DNA of 64,000 nt, taken from Niabella ginsenosidivorans (GTDB lineage Bacteria; Bacteroidota; Bacteroidia; Chitinophagales; Chitinophagaceae). The position numbers and the translations under genes are program-made. The notes below the pieces were generated by a model. That model did no database searches and was not told the DNA's origin. It saw only the letters and a list, made by a program, of their open reading frames with translations. Each line of letters starts with the position of its first letter. Within the stretch, counting starts at the first letter, position 1. Positions 25,996 through 34,431 of the stretch are shown in pieces. The DNA is taken from assembly GCF_001654455.1 (NCBI RefSeq), contig NZ_CP015772.1, forward strand, positions 4,650,001 to 4,714,000, in the 5' to 3' direction.

Positions 25996-26238
25996 ATGAA
26001 CGATTATAGCCGTGATATTATTTTTCTTTTGAAGGAAGAAAGTTTCACCAAAGAATACTTAAAGCAAGAGATGCAGCTTGTTCATAAGATTGTTGCATCT
26101 ATAGATAATGATGCCAGTTTTTGCAGGGCTCACGAGCTGGTAAAACGAAACCGTATTACCAGCAAAAGAAGGACTATTGTTAACGCGATCAACAGATCCC
26201 GCCTGAAGCCTTTTTACTTTCTTATTAATAAAAACTGA
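25996..26238 (+). CDS. small basic protein of unknown function
   Basis: An 80-residue soluble protein I do not recognise. The N-terminal half is a charged helix pair (DIIFLLKEESFTKEYLKQEMQLVHKIVASIDNDASF). The C-terminal half is strongly basic (ELVKRNRITSKRRTIVNAINRSRLKP), the kind of surface that could bind nucleic acid, although no fold is evident. There is no signal peptide or membrane helix. A plausible promoter and a palindrome sit directly upstream, and the gene stands alone between a divergent glycosyltransferase and a convergent ribonuclease gene. It could be a small regulator, but that is a guess. Confidence 0.55.
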   Translation: MNDYSRDIIFLLKEESFTKEYLKQEMQLVHKIVASIDNDASFCRAHELVKRNRITSKRRTIVNAINRSRLKPFYFLINKN

Positions 26239-26314
26239 GACCTGGTTTTTGAAAGCCGTTACTTACAGTTAAGTTGTTTTATACACCTTCATTTTTCAGA
26301 ACATTGGAGGAAAC

Positions 26315-27868
26315 CTACATTTTTATTTCCTCGTCTTCTTTATTGAAAAAATGATACTCAATTAACTGGTAGGCGCTATTGGATTCCAGCTTTATTTTTT
26401 GCCCGAATTTTTTGTTCCATTTTGCCAGCTTGCTGTTAAACCACCAGCCTCTGGTAAGGTATGCATACATAATGGGGTTTACAACCAATTTTAGTCCCGT
26501 ATGCTTGTGAGTGATCAGATAATTGAGGTTCTTTTCAATTTCATCTTCAAGGATCAATGAAGAGCTTATTTTTCCGGTACCGTTGCAGGTGGGGCAAATT
26601 TCCTGTGTATTGATGTTTACCTCCGGGCGCATACGCTGGCGCGTGATCTGCATCAATCCAAATTTGGAAATGGGTAGCACAGAATGCCGGGCGCGGTCTG
26701 TTTTCATGAACTCTTCCATCTTTTCATAAAGAGCTCTTTTGTTTTCAGCCAGTTTCATATCAATGAAATCAACCACTATAATTCCGCCGATATCTCTTAA
26801 GCGTAATTGTCTTGAAATTTCTTCAGCCGCTTCCAGGTTGGTGGCTAAAGCGTTCTGTTCCTGGTTATTCCCAACATTTTTATATCCACTGTTCACATCA
26901 ATTACGTGTAAGGCTTCCGTATGTTCAATGATCAGGTAGGCACCGCTGTTCAGGTTCACCGTTTTACCAAAAGACGATTTTACCTGCTTGGTAACACCAA
27001 AGGAATCAAAAATACTGCCCGGACCCTGGTATAAAGAAACAATCGCTTCTTTTTCCGGGGCAATTTTCTGGAGATACTGTCTTGTCTCCGTATAAATATT
27101 CTTTGAGTTGGCAATAATCCGGTTAAAATCGGCATTGAGCAGATCCCTTAAAATGCTGTTGGTCTTATTTTGCTCACTCAGGATCTTAGCCGGGGCCACA
27201 GCACCTTTCAGGTTCTGTTCTATTGTTTTCCATGAGTTCAGCAAATTGGTAAGATCTTCATAAAGCTCTGCTGTATTTTTTCCTTCAGCAGCAGTACGAA
27301 CAATAACGCCAAAGTTTTTAGGCTTTACCGCCTCTACAATTTTTTGCAGCCTTTTCCGTTCTTCAGCCGAGTGGATTTTTTTGGATACAGCTACAATATT
27401 ATTAAACGGAGTAATTACAATATACCTTCCCGGCAGGGAAAGTTCACAGCTCAGGCGCGGTCCTTTAGCCGCAATCGGCTCTTTCAGTATCTGAACCAGC
27501 ACATGGGGCTTGCCATTGAGCACTTCGGTAATTTTTCCGGTTTTTACGATTTCCGGTTCAATTTCAAATTTTGAAAAATCCATTATCTGGTCACCCTGGG
27601 CTTTCATAGCCTGCTGGGTAAACTTTAATAATGATTTTACATAGGGACTGAGATCCGTGTAATGCAGAAATGCATCCTTCTCATATCCCAGGTCAATAAA
27701 CGCGGCATTCAAAGCCGGCATCAGTTTTTTTACCTTTCCAAGGTATAAATCTCCAACAGCAAACTGAGAATCCGTTTTTTCACTGTGTAATTCTACAAGT
27801 TTGTTATTTTCAAGTAATGCTATATCCACACCCACCGGTGTGGCATTGATAATAAGGTCCTTATTCAT
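26315..27868 (-). CDS. rng: ribonuclease E/G family protein (RNase G-like)
   Basis: A 517-residue endoribonuclease of the Rne/Rng family, which processes rRNA and decays mRNA. An S1 domain lies at about 35-130 (VGDLYLGKVKKLMPALNAAFIDLGYEKDAFLHYTDL), interrupted by an insert. The RNase H/DNase I-like catalytic core contains the metal-binding Asp in VIDVNSGYKN (about 318) and in VVDFIDM (about 365). The Zn-link motif CPTCNGTG is at about 424-431. It lacks the long degradosome scaffold of RNase E, hence RNase G. It closes the HU-TPR-COX24-rng cluster, with about 200 bp between it and the tiny ribosomal gene. Confidence 0.93.
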   Translation of the reverse strand: MNKDLIINATPVGVDIALLENNKLVELHSEKTDSQFAVGDLYLGKVKKLMPALNAAFIDLGYEKDAFLHYTDLSPYVKSLLKFTQQAMKAQGDQIMDFSKFEIEPEIVKTGKITEVLNGKPHVLVQILKEPIAAKGPRLSCELSLPGRYIVITPFNNIVAVSKKIHSAEERKRLQKIVEAVKPKNFGVIVRTAAEGKNTAELYEDLTNLLNSWKTIEQNLKGAVAPAKILSEQNKTNSILRDLLNADFNRIIANSKNIYTETRQYLQKIAPEKEAIVSLYQGPGSIFDSFGVTKQVKSSFGKTVNLNSGAYLIIEHTEALHVIDVNSGYKNVGNNQEQNALATNLEAAEEISRQLRLRDIGGIIVVDFIDMKLAENKRALYEKMEEFMKTDRARHSVLPISKFGLMQITRQRMRPEVNINTQEICPTCNGTGKISSSLILEDEIEKNLNYLITHKHTGLKLVVNPIMYAYLTRGWWFNSKLAKWNKKFGQKIKLESNSAYQLIEYHFFNKEDEEIKM

Positions 27869-28012
27869 GAGAAACCACCATGAGTACGCATCCTGATTGT
27901 ATTAAAAGTAACCGGTTAGCAGAATAATGAGGGGGGCAACAAGAAATAATTTAATGGCAGCAGGAAGAATAGTATGCTCTCATCATTATTAAAAACCGAT
28001 AAACAGCAAATG

Positions 28013-28044
28013 AATAACAGGTAATAAAAAGTATACCTGTTATT
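28013..28044. repeat. inverted repeat, terminator-like
   Basis: A perfect 11-bp stem AATAACAGGTA/TACCTGTTATT has a 10-nt A-rich loop. It lies 28 bp past the stop of the tiny COX24-like gene on the leftward strand. There is no long T run, so it may be an RNA-stabilising hairpin or a weak terminator. Confidence 0.5.
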
Positions 28045-28071
28045 CGAATGCCTTAAAAGAAAAACGTAAGC

Positions 28072-28164
28072 TTATTTTCTTTTCTTATGACGATTTTTTC
28101 TTAATCTTTTTTTACGTTTATGCGTAGCAATTTTATGACGCTTTCTTTTTTTACCACAAGGCAT
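28072..28164 (-). CDS. tiny ribosome-associated protein, AURKAIP1/COX24 (mS38-like) domain
   Basis: A 30-residue, extremely basic protein. It starts MPCGKKRKRHKIATHKRKKR and continues with further Arg/Lys/His to the stop. This is the short AURKAIP1/COX24-domain protein common in Bacteroidota, homologous to the C-terminus of mitochondrial mS38 and expected to bind the small ribosomal subunit. The pattern HKxATHKRKKR is the domain core. Cys at position 3, where Ser is common, is a small variation. It is encoded between the TPR gene (41 bp upstream) and rng. It is easily missed because of its length. Confidence 0.85.
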   Translation of the reverse strand: MPCGKKRKRHKIATHKRKKRLRKNRHKKRK

Positions 28165-28205
28165 ACTCAATAAATTTTTTAAATGATTTGTAAATTAAAT
28201 GTGTT

Positions 28206-29081
28206 TTACTTTTTTAGTTCTTCAATCCGCTTCTCCAGTTCTCCCCTGAGATCCTTTCGTTGAACCAGTTTTGCCGCTTTAGAGTAAAGCTCAATTGCCT
28301 GGCTCTTATCTCCATCCTTCTCATATAAGTCTCCAAGCATTAAAATGGCCTGAAGATTTTGTGGTTGAATGCTTAAAACAGTTGCCAGTCTTTCTTTTGC
28401 CTTTTCCTTTTGACCACTCATAAGGGAAGCAGTGGCCAGGGTCATTTGCGCATAAACATTGGTACTATCTTTTTCAACAACCTCTCTGATCTTTCCAATA
28501 CCTTCCATAGGGGAACCAAGTCCGCCATACAGGTAAGTAGCGCCCAAACCGACTTTTGCAGAATCATTTGCCGGGTTTAAAGCCAACACCTTTTCAAAAA
28601 GATCTTTAGCCTGTTCAGCCATCCAATGACGCTGCGGTTCATTATCCTGCTGAGGCAGCTGGTTCAGGAATAATTGGCCTGCAAAGTTGAGATTTTTTTC
28701 GGAATTTTCCAATCGGGCGGATTGTGCAGTATACCAGGCAAAGGGTATAAAAGCCTTTGCCGTATCTCTCCAGAAGTGCGCCAATTGATGATATACATCT
28801 ATTTGCTGCTTCTTAACATCGCCTCTTGTAATGCTTTTTTCAAGCAGATCCAGGCGTAATACCTGGTCCGGGTTTAATTCTTTTTTTGACAATGCAAGCA
28901 CCGTATCAATAGAAAAACCGGCAATCATATCCTGTTGATCGCCAGCAGGTTCTCCCTGGCTCTGACCATTCATTGCCATAGCAGGCCGGGTACCCGGCTT
29001 CTGAGCCGTACGCCCAAATGCCAGGAGCACCACCACAGCAATTGCTGCTACAATTATAGTTATAACCTGAGGTTTCTTCAC
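28206..29081 (-). CDS. membrane-anchored TPR protein
   Basis: A 291-residue protein with an N-terminal membrane anchor (residues 5-23, VITIIVAAIAVVVLLAFG), then a linker of about 40 residues. Tetratricopeptide-like helical repeats follow: AKDLFEKVLALNPANDSAKVGLGATYLYGG, KIREVVEKDSTNVYAQMTLATASLMSGQKEKA, and ATVLSIQPQNLQAILMLGDLYEKDGDKSQAIELYSKAAKL. TPR proteins at this position between HU and the tiny ribosomal gene recur in this phylum and are probably periplasmic scaffolds; no partner is visible. It lies 66 bp after HU and 41 bp before the COX24-like gene, suggesting one transcript. Confidence 0.85.
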   Translation of the reverse strand: MKKPQVITIIVAAIAVVVLLAFGRTAQKPGTRPAMAMNGQSQGEPAGDQQDMIAGFSIDTVLALSKKELNPDQVLRLDLLEKSITRGDVKKQQIDVYHQLAHFWRDTAKAFIPFAWYTAQSARLENSEKNLNFAGQLFLNQLPQQDNEPQRHWMAEQAKDLFEKVLALNPANDSAKVGLGATYLYGGLGSPMEGIGKIREVVEKDSTNVYAQMTLATASLMSGQKEKAKERLATVLSIQPQNLQAILMLGDLYEKDGDKSQAIELYSKAAKLVQRKDLRGELEKRIEELKK

Positions 29082-29147
29082 CTGTCCTTAAATTGGATGG
29101 CAAAGGTAACTGCAATTGGCTACAAAATGAAGTTTTTTTGTGGAATT

Positions 29148-29471
29148 CTAATCATCAGCATCCTCTCCGGGACCTGTATCCGGCTTCGGCTCTACCAGTT
29201 TTTTCACTTCTGCCGTAAATTCTTTTGCAGGTTTAAATGCAGGAATGTAATGCTCCGGGATATGGACTGCCACATTTTTCTTAATGTTTCTGCCAATTTT
29301 AGCAGCTCTTTTTTTGGTAATAAAACTACCAAAACCCCGGATATAGATATTTTCCCCGGAAGCCAGTGTGTCCTTAACTTCTTTAAACATAGTTTCCAGT
29401 GTTACCAGAACATCCACCTTGGGAATGCCCGTTTTATCTGAAATCTTATTTACTAAATCCGCTTTTCGCAT
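29148..29471 (-). CDS. HU/IHF family DNA-binding protein
   Basis: A 107-residue nucleoid protein that bends DNA as a dimer. The start MRKADLVNKISDKTGIPKVDVLVTLETMFKEVKDTLASGENIYIRGFGSF is the classic HU N-terminus, including the GFGSF turn. The DNA-binding arm reads KRAAKIGRNIKKNVAVHIPEHYIPAFKPAKEF. A short acidic tail (EPKPDTGPGEDADD) extends past the normal end. It heads the leftward cluster HU-TPR-COX24-rng and is divergent from mutY across an AT-rich spacer that must carry both promoters. Confidence 0.96.
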   Translation of the reverse strand: MRKADLVNKISDKTGIPKVDVLVTLETMFKEVKDTLASGENIYIRGFGSFITKKRAAKIGRNIKKNVAVHIPEHYIPAFKPAKEFTAEVKKLVEPKPDTGPGEDADD

Positions 29472-29632
29472 AGTTCTTGATATTAAGAGTAGTTCAATAC
29501 CTAATAGTTTTTGTAAAGTTACAGCAATAAGTGTGCAAAACTTTAATAATTAATTTACAATCAATTATTAATCCAAACTTTACAAAATTTGAAAAAATTT
29601 AAAGTAATTTACTAAAAATAACTGAGAACACA

Positions 29633-30697
29633 TTGAATTACAGGAATTTTGATCGCATCTTACTACATTGGAACCAAACGCAGAATAACAGGCAAATGCC
29701 CTGGAAAGGCGAAAAAAACCCTTATAAGATCTGGCTGAGCGAAGTGATCCTCCAGCAAACCCGGGTAGAACAGGGGCTTAGGTACTATCATAATTTTATC
29801 GAAAATTACCCAACCGTTACCGATCTGGCCAATGCTGAAGAGAAAAAGGTCTTTAAACTATGGGAAGGGCTGGGCTATTACTCGCGCTGCAAAAATCTGA
29901 TCCAGACAGCAAAAACCGTTAGTACGGAGTTTAACGGGAAATTTCCGGATACCTATGAAGTTATTTTAAAACTAAAAGGCATTGGCCCGTATACAGCCGC
30001 TGCCATCGCATCCTTTGCCTTTGACCTGCCCCATGCTGTTATTGACGGTAATGTTTTCAGGGTGCTGTCCAGGATTTTTGGTATCCGGGAGCCCATTGAT
30101 ACCACTGCCGGAAAAAAATTATTTACTGCTCTGGCCGAAAAACTGTTAGATAAAGAACAGCCGGGACTTTACAACCAGGCTATTATGGACTTTGGCGCCA
30201 CGGTTTGCAAGCCATCAAATCCGCTTTGCAATAAGTGCCCTTTCCGGAATAAATGCGTAGCCTTTCAAAAAGGACTTATTGAAACACTTCCCGTTAAAAG
30301 CAAGAAAATAGCTGTACGTACCCGTTATTTTTATTATTTTCTGCCCGCTTACAGGAACCAACTGCCTGTAAGGGAGCGGCTGGGCAGGGATATATGGCAG
30401 CACCTTTACGAATTTCCAATAATAGAAACAGATGCAGAAACGGATACAGGAAAGATCATTAAAAAAGCGGTTCAAAATGGCTGGATGGATAAGGCAGCCA
30501 CGCCTTGCATCAGCCCCGTTTTTTCACAAAAGCTCAGCCATCAGTTGATAAAAGCGGTCTTCATCTCTTATAAAACAAAAACCAGGGATACTGCTTTTAA
30601 AAACTATCAATGGGTAACACCTGCCGTCTTACAAACCCTGCCCTTTCCCAAAACCATTACGCAATATCTGAACCGGTTTTTAGCAAGTAGGGAATAG
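29633..30697 (+). CDS. mutY: adenine DNA glycosylase MutY
   Basis: A 354-residue base-excision repair enzyme that removes adenine mispaired with 8-oxoguanine. The start is TTG at 29633 (MNYRNFDRILLHWN), consistent with the family N-terminus. Catalytic Glu37 is in SEVILQQTRVEQ, the helix-hairpin-helix is LKGIGPYTAAAIASFAF and catalytic Asp138 is in VIDGNVFRVLSR. The [4Fe-4S] ligands fit C-x6-C-x2-C-x5-C (Cys192, 199, 202, 208). A NUDIX-like C-terminal domain recognises 8-oxoG. It is followed by ssb and gldE, an order conserved in Bacteroidota. Confidence 0.96.
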   Translation: MNYRNFDRILLHWNQTQNNRQMPWKGEKNPYKIWLSEVILQQTRVEQGLRYYHNFIENYPTVTDLANAEEKKVFKLWEGLGYYSRCKNLIQTAKTVSTEFNGKFPDTYEVILKLKGIGPYTAAAIASFAFDLPHAVIDGNVFRVLSRIFGIREPIDTTAGKKLFTALAEKLLDKEQPGLYNQAIMDFGATVCKPSNPLCNKCPFRNKCVAFQKGLIETLPVKSKKIAVRTRYFYYFLPAYRNQLPVRERLGRDIWQHLYEFPIIETDAETDTGKIIKKAVQNGWMDKAATPCISPVFSQKLSHQLIKAVFISYKTKTRDTAFKNYQWVTPAVLQTLPFPKTITQYLNRFLASRE

Positions 30698-31020
30698 TAA
30701 GTGCGAACCTCCGGATGTAGTTTATGGTCGATAGTCAATAGAGCCTGGGACTGAAAACTGATCCGGATAACTATCAGAACTTATTTTCTCATATTTCAAA
30801 TTTTGCATCTTCAGCAAATAGTAATGGTTAATGGAAGTGCCAATGGCAGATATAAAAGCCCGGACACCTGATATCGGGCATCTCAATCCCCGTTTCCGAA
30901 TACCCGATTCCCTGATAACTGGCGGCTGGCAACTAAAAAGTTTTGTTTATCCACCCAAAAAAATTAATTTTAGTTGGATTTTGTGTGAACCTTCGTAATT
31001 AAAAACAGGAATTATATACT
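30698..31020. other. intergenic region upstream of ssb
   Basis: About 320 bp with no credible frame. It carries a small hairpin GCCCG/CGGGC (30858-30862 with 30875-30879) and the ssb promoter at its right end. The remainder is unremarkable. Confidence 0.5.
30942..30972 (+). promoter_or_regulatory. candidate ssb promoter
   Basis: TTTG (30942-30945), a 19-bp spacer and TAATTTTA (30965-30972) match the Bacteroidota -33/-7 pattern with one mismatch. It is 48 bp before the ATG of ssb. Confidence 0.55.
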
Positions 31021-31422
31021 ATGAGAGGCGTTAACAGAGTTATGCTGATTGGAAATTTAGGAAAGGATCCGGATGTACAGACATTAGAAGGAAACATTGC
31101 GGTAGCAAAATTTCCGCTGGCTACAACAGAAACCTTTAAAGACCGAACCGGCAAACTGATCTCCCAAACTGAATGGCACACCGTTGTATTATGGCGAGGG
31201 CTGGCAGAACTGGCCCAGAAATTTTTACATAAGTCAAGTTTGGTTTATATTGAAGGAAGATTGAGAACCCGCAGCTGGGAAGATAAGGATGGTGTAAAAA
31301 AATATGTTACGGAGGTGGTTGGTGAAAACCTGATCATGCTTGACAAAAAAGCAGAAGGAACTCCCTCGCCGGACGAACAGGCGGGCACAGGCCTGGAAGG
31401 TTTTGACCTGCACCCGTTTTAA
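31021..31422 (+). CDS. ssb: single-stranded DNA-binding protein
   Basis: A 133-residue OB-fold protein that coats ssDNA in replication and repair. The start GVNRVMLIGNLGKDPDVQTLEGNIAVAKFPLAT is canonical, as are SQTEWHTVVLWRGLAELAQKFLHKSSLVYIEGRLRTRSW and the YVTEVVGENLIML strand. The C-terminal linker is short (about 25 residues). The tip reads GLEGFDLHPF instead of the usual acidic DDDIPF: the aromatic Pro-Phe end is kept, but the acidic run is weak. It follows mutY and precedes gldE by 55 bp. Confidence 0.96.
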   Translation: MRGVNRVMLIGNLGKDPDVQTLEGNIAVAKFPLATTETFKDRTGKLISQTEWHTVVLWRGLAELAQKFLHKSSLVYIEGRLRTRSWEDKDGVKKYVTEVVGENLIMLDKKAEGTPSPDEQAGTGLEGFDLHPF

Positions 31423-31477
31423 AGGATATTTGCGGCCCGCATCAACTATATAAAACCCGTTTACGAAAACTCAAATT

Positions 31478-32830
31478 TTGGAGAACCTGTCTAACGTATT
31501 TCTTTTAGCGGATATGGCGCAAGGGCAATTGCCTGTAGGCATACAGAATGCTACCTTTTTAGGAGTGGCATTAGGGCTGCTTGTTATTATTTCATTTTCC
31601 ATTGCAGGTTCCCAGGCAGCCATTTTTTCACTGGATGAAAAGGATATTGATGTCCTAAAAACCAAGCAACAGACTTCAGCAAAAAGAATTTTGAATTTGC
31701 TCGAAGAGCCAAAAGAGGTTTTTACATCCATGCTGATTGCAAAAACACTGGTAAACATCTGCATCATTGTTCTGGCCAATTACCTGATCAACTATTATGT
31801 TCCGGCGCAGTACCTGGACACGATATGGGGCATCTTTTTAAAATTTGTGCTCATAGCATTTTCTATCCTCTTTCTTGTGGAAATATTTCCCCGTGTTTGG
31901 GCCACACAAAACAATCTGCGCTTTGCATTTGAGTGGCCGGTGCTGATCATGATCGTTGAATTCATTTACCTGTTGCTGAGACGCATCAGCCGGTGGACAG
32001 TAGCGCTGGCGGATAGCTTTGGACGTACCGTTGGCGCCAATAAAGCAGAAGAGACCAATATTCAGGAACTGGATGAAGCTATTGATATCCAAACAGACGA
32101 AGTAACTCCTGAAGAAAAGAACATTATGAAGGGCATCGTAAAGTTTGGAAAAATATCAGTGAAGAAAGTAATGCGTAGCAGGCTGTATGTAAGCGGCGTG
32201 GAATATAATACCCCTTTTGAAGAACTGATCCGGCAGGTTGAGGAACTGCATTATTCAAGGCTGCCCGTTTACAGGGGTGATATGGATCAGATCGCCGGTG
32301 TTTTAAATACCAAAGACCTGATTCCTTATTTACTGGATGGTACTCCTATAAAGGACTGGCATGAAAAGATACGGCCACCTTATTTTGTGCCGGAAACCAA
32401 GCTGATTGAAGATCTGCTGCTTGATTTTCAAAAAAAGCGGATTCATTTTGCGGTTGTGGTAGATGAGTTTGGTGGTACCAGCGGTATCGTAACCATGGAG
32501 GATATTATTGAGGAGGTTATCGGGGAAATAAAAGATGAGTTTGATGATGAAGAGCTGCTGATCAATAAAATTGACGACAATAATTACATTTTCGAAGGCC
32601 GCACCATGCTGCACGATATGTGCAAGGCCATGAAGCTGCCTATTGAAACCTTTGATGAAGTGCGGGGCGACAGTGAATCCCTGGGTGGGTTGATCAATGA
32701 ACTTTCCGGTGAGCTTCCTCACGCGGGAGACGTGGTAAAAACCGGCGACTTTGAATTCACGGTTATGGAAACCGAACGCAACAGGGTAAAAACGGCAAAA
32801 ATTACGATTACCCACAGCAAGGAAGATTAA
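31478..32830 (+). CDS. gldE: gliding motility-associated protein GldE (CNNM/CorC-type)
   Basis: A 450-residue integral membrane protein. Three to four N-terminal helices form a CNNM/DUF21-like domain (LGVALGLLVIISFSIAGSQAAIFSLDEKD, through residue 170). Two CBS domains follow (about 210-330; VMRSRLYVSGVEYNTPFEELI, VEELHYSRLPVYRGDMDQIAG, VVVDEFGGTSGIVTMEDIIEEVIGEIKDEF), then a CorC/HlyC C-terminal domain. The start is TTG at 31478, with ATG at 31514 as an alternative. GldE is named for gliding genes of Flavobacterium, where it follows mutY and ssb as here. gldD, often its partner, is absent; the next gene is DUF3109. Confidence 0.9.
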   Translation: MENLSNVFLLADMAQGQLPVGIQNATFLGVALGLLVIISFSIAGSQAAIFSLDEKDIDVLKTKQQTSAKRILNLLEEPKEVFTSMLIAKTLVNICIIVLANYLINYYVPAQYLDTIWGIFLKFVLIAFSILFLVEIFPRVWATQNNLRFAFEWPVLIMIVEFIYLLLRRISRWTVALADSFGRTVGANKAEETNIQELDEAIDIQTDEVTPEEKNIMKGIVKFGKISVKKVMRSRLYVSGVEYNTPFEELIRQVEELHYSRLPVYRGDMDQIAGVLNTKDLIPYLLDGTPIKDWHEKIRPPYFVPETKLIEDLLLDFQKKRIHFAVVVDEFGGTSGIVTMEDIIEEVIGEIKDEFDDEELLINKIDDNNYIFEGRTMLHDMCKAMKLPIETFDEVRGDSESLGGLINELSGELPHAGDVVKTGDFEFTVMETERNRVKTAKITITHSKED

Positions 32831-32858
32831 GAGCGCACATTCCATATAAAAAATCAAG

Positions 32859-32886
32859 AGCACCCGGAGGCGGGTGCTTATTTTTG
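32859..32886 (+). terminator. Rho-independent terminator after gldE
   Basis: A perfect 8-bp stem AGCACCCG/CGGGTGCT with a GAGG loop is followed by TATTTTTGT. It lies 28 bp past the gldE stop and only 14 bp before the next start codon. Confidence 0.85.
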
Positions 32887-32899
32887 TAAAAAAACAGCC

Positions 32900-33502
32900 A
32901 TGATCATTATTGAAAATAAACTGATAAGTGACGATGTTATTGAGAGCGCGTTTGTTTGTGACCTGTCTCACTGCAAAGGCGGCTGCTGTGAAGATGGTGA
33001 TGCCGGAGCTCCTCTTAATAATGAAGAGCTGAAGATTGTGGAGCAATATTATGAAACAGTTAAGCCTTATCTTACCCGCCCGGCCGTTAAGGAAATTGAA
33101 AAGAAGGGAAAATACGTATTTGATGATGAATTCGGCTGGGTAACGCCTACCCTGCCCAGCGATAACGAAATTTGTGTTTATGCCTTCCGGGAAAAAGACG
33201 GGCTGATCAAATGCGCTTTTGAACAGGCCTATAATGAAGGGCTTATTCCCTGGAAAAAACCCATCAGTTGCCATCTTTACCCGATCATTGCCTATAAAGG
33301 AAAGCATGGCGATTATGAACGCCTGAATTATGAGCCCAGGAAGAAATTATGCAGCCCGGCCTGCACACTGGGCGCCACCTTACAGGTTCCTGTTTATAAA
33401 TTCCTGAAAGAGCCTATTATCCGTAAATATGGTGAGGAATTTTATGATGTGCTGGACCAGATGGCAAACAGGCATGAAGCAGCAACAAACGAACAGGTAT
33501 AA
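32900..33502 (+). CDS. DUF3109 family protein
   Basis: A 200-residue cytoplasmic protein of unknown function, typical of Bacteroidota. The N-terminal phrase CDLSHCKGGCCEDGDAGAPL has closely spaced cysteines. Others appear in NEICVYAF, GLIKCAFEQAY, KPISCHLYPI and KLCSPACTLGA. About eight conserved cysteines in this arrangement suggest a metal or Fe-S cluster, as in related YkgJ-type (zinc- or iron-chelating) proteins; this is inference. The stop is 2 bp before the ABC ATPase ATG, so they are translationally coupled. Its start follows the gldE terminator closely. Confidence 0.88.
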   Translation: MIIIENKLISDDVIESAFVCDLSHCKGGCCEDGDAGAPLNNEELKIVEQYYETVKPYLTRPAVKEIEKKGKYVFDDEFGWVTPTLPSDNEICVYAFREKDGLIKCAFEQAYNEGLIPWKKPISCHLYPIIAYKGKHGDYERLNYEPRKKLCSPACTLGATLQVPVYKFLKEPIIRKYGEEFYDVLDQMANRHEAATNEQV

Positions 33503-33504
33503 AT

Positions 33505-34254
33505 ATGAGCAGGCAGCAGGCATTGGTAATAGAAAAACTCAGCTACAGCTATAAAAAGACTTCCAGGCCAATTATACAGGAGCTCAGCCTGAAGGTAAAA
33601 AAAGGCAGCCGCTTTGGTTTGTTTGGGCCCAACGGGGCTGGTAAAACCACTTTAATGAGCCTGATGACGGGCTTGCTCCCTTATTATTCCGGGTCTGTAA
33701 AATTGCTGGACGCAGAAGTAAAGAACAATAAGGAATTCATAAAGCATACTATTGGTTTTGTACCACAGGACTTTTCTTTTTATGAAGAACTGACCCCTGC
33801 GGAAAATATGGAGTTCTTTGGTGCCTGGTACGGTCTCAAAAAAACAGCTATAAAAAGCACTACACAACACCTGTTAAAGGTAATGGGGTTGAGCGCCATG
33901 GCTAACAGGCCGCTGAAAGAATTTTCCGGCGGCATGAAACGCCGTGTAAACCTTGCCATCGGCGTAATGAACCAGCCGGCCATCCTGTTTCTGGATGAGC
34001 CTACTGTAGGCGTTGATGTACAGTCCCGCAACGCCATCATTTCTTTTCTGAAAGAGATCAATGCGGCAGGTACCACACTTGTCTACACATCGCACCAGCT
34101 GAATGAAGCAGAAGATCTTTGTACAGAAATTGCCCTGATCGATGGAGGCGGCATCATTACCCAGGGAACACTAAACAACCTGCTGGAGCAGCACCAGCAG
34201 GACGGATTGGAAGGACTTTTTTTACAGCTGACAGGAAGGGCATACAGAGACTGA
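33505..34254 (+). CDS. ABC transporter ATP-binding protein
   Basis: A 249-residue ATPase subunit. Walker A is GPNGAGKTT (41-49), the Q-loop is in GFVPQDFSFYEELT, the ABC signature is EFSGGMKRRVNLAIG (about 136-150), Walker B is AILFLDEPTVGVD and the H-loop is YTSHQLNEAE. It resembles the ABC-2 type ATPases (NatA/CcmA-like) of drug, Na+ or lipid exporters. No permease gene is adjacent; the next gene is a small YtxH protein. The partner is therefore elsewhere or lost. It is coupled to DUF3109 (2-bp gap). Confidence 0.95.
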   Translation: MSRQQALVIEKLSYSYKKTSRPIIQELSLKVKKGSRFGLFGPNGAGKTTLMSLMTGLLPYYSGSVKLLDAEVKNNKEFIKHTIGFVPQDFSFYEELTPAENMEFFGAWYGLKKTAIKSTTQHLLKVMGLSAMANRPLKEFSGGMKRRVNLAIGVMNQPAILFLDEPTVGVDVQSRNAIISFLKEINAAGTTLVYTSHQLNEAEDLCTEIALIDGGGIITQGTLNNLLEQHQQDGLEGLFLQLTGRAYRD

Positions 34255-34431
34255 TTTACCAACGGAAGGATGCCAGACAGCTACAGATCCTGTTTGCATA
34301 AAAGAATCTGTTCATTTTCGTTAAACTTTGACCATCCCGGTCATTTAATACGGTAATTCCTTTTTTTGGCATAGTTATTTGTGTATCTTTATTCTAACAA
34401 CTATAATTGTAAACCTTAAAGATACAATATT

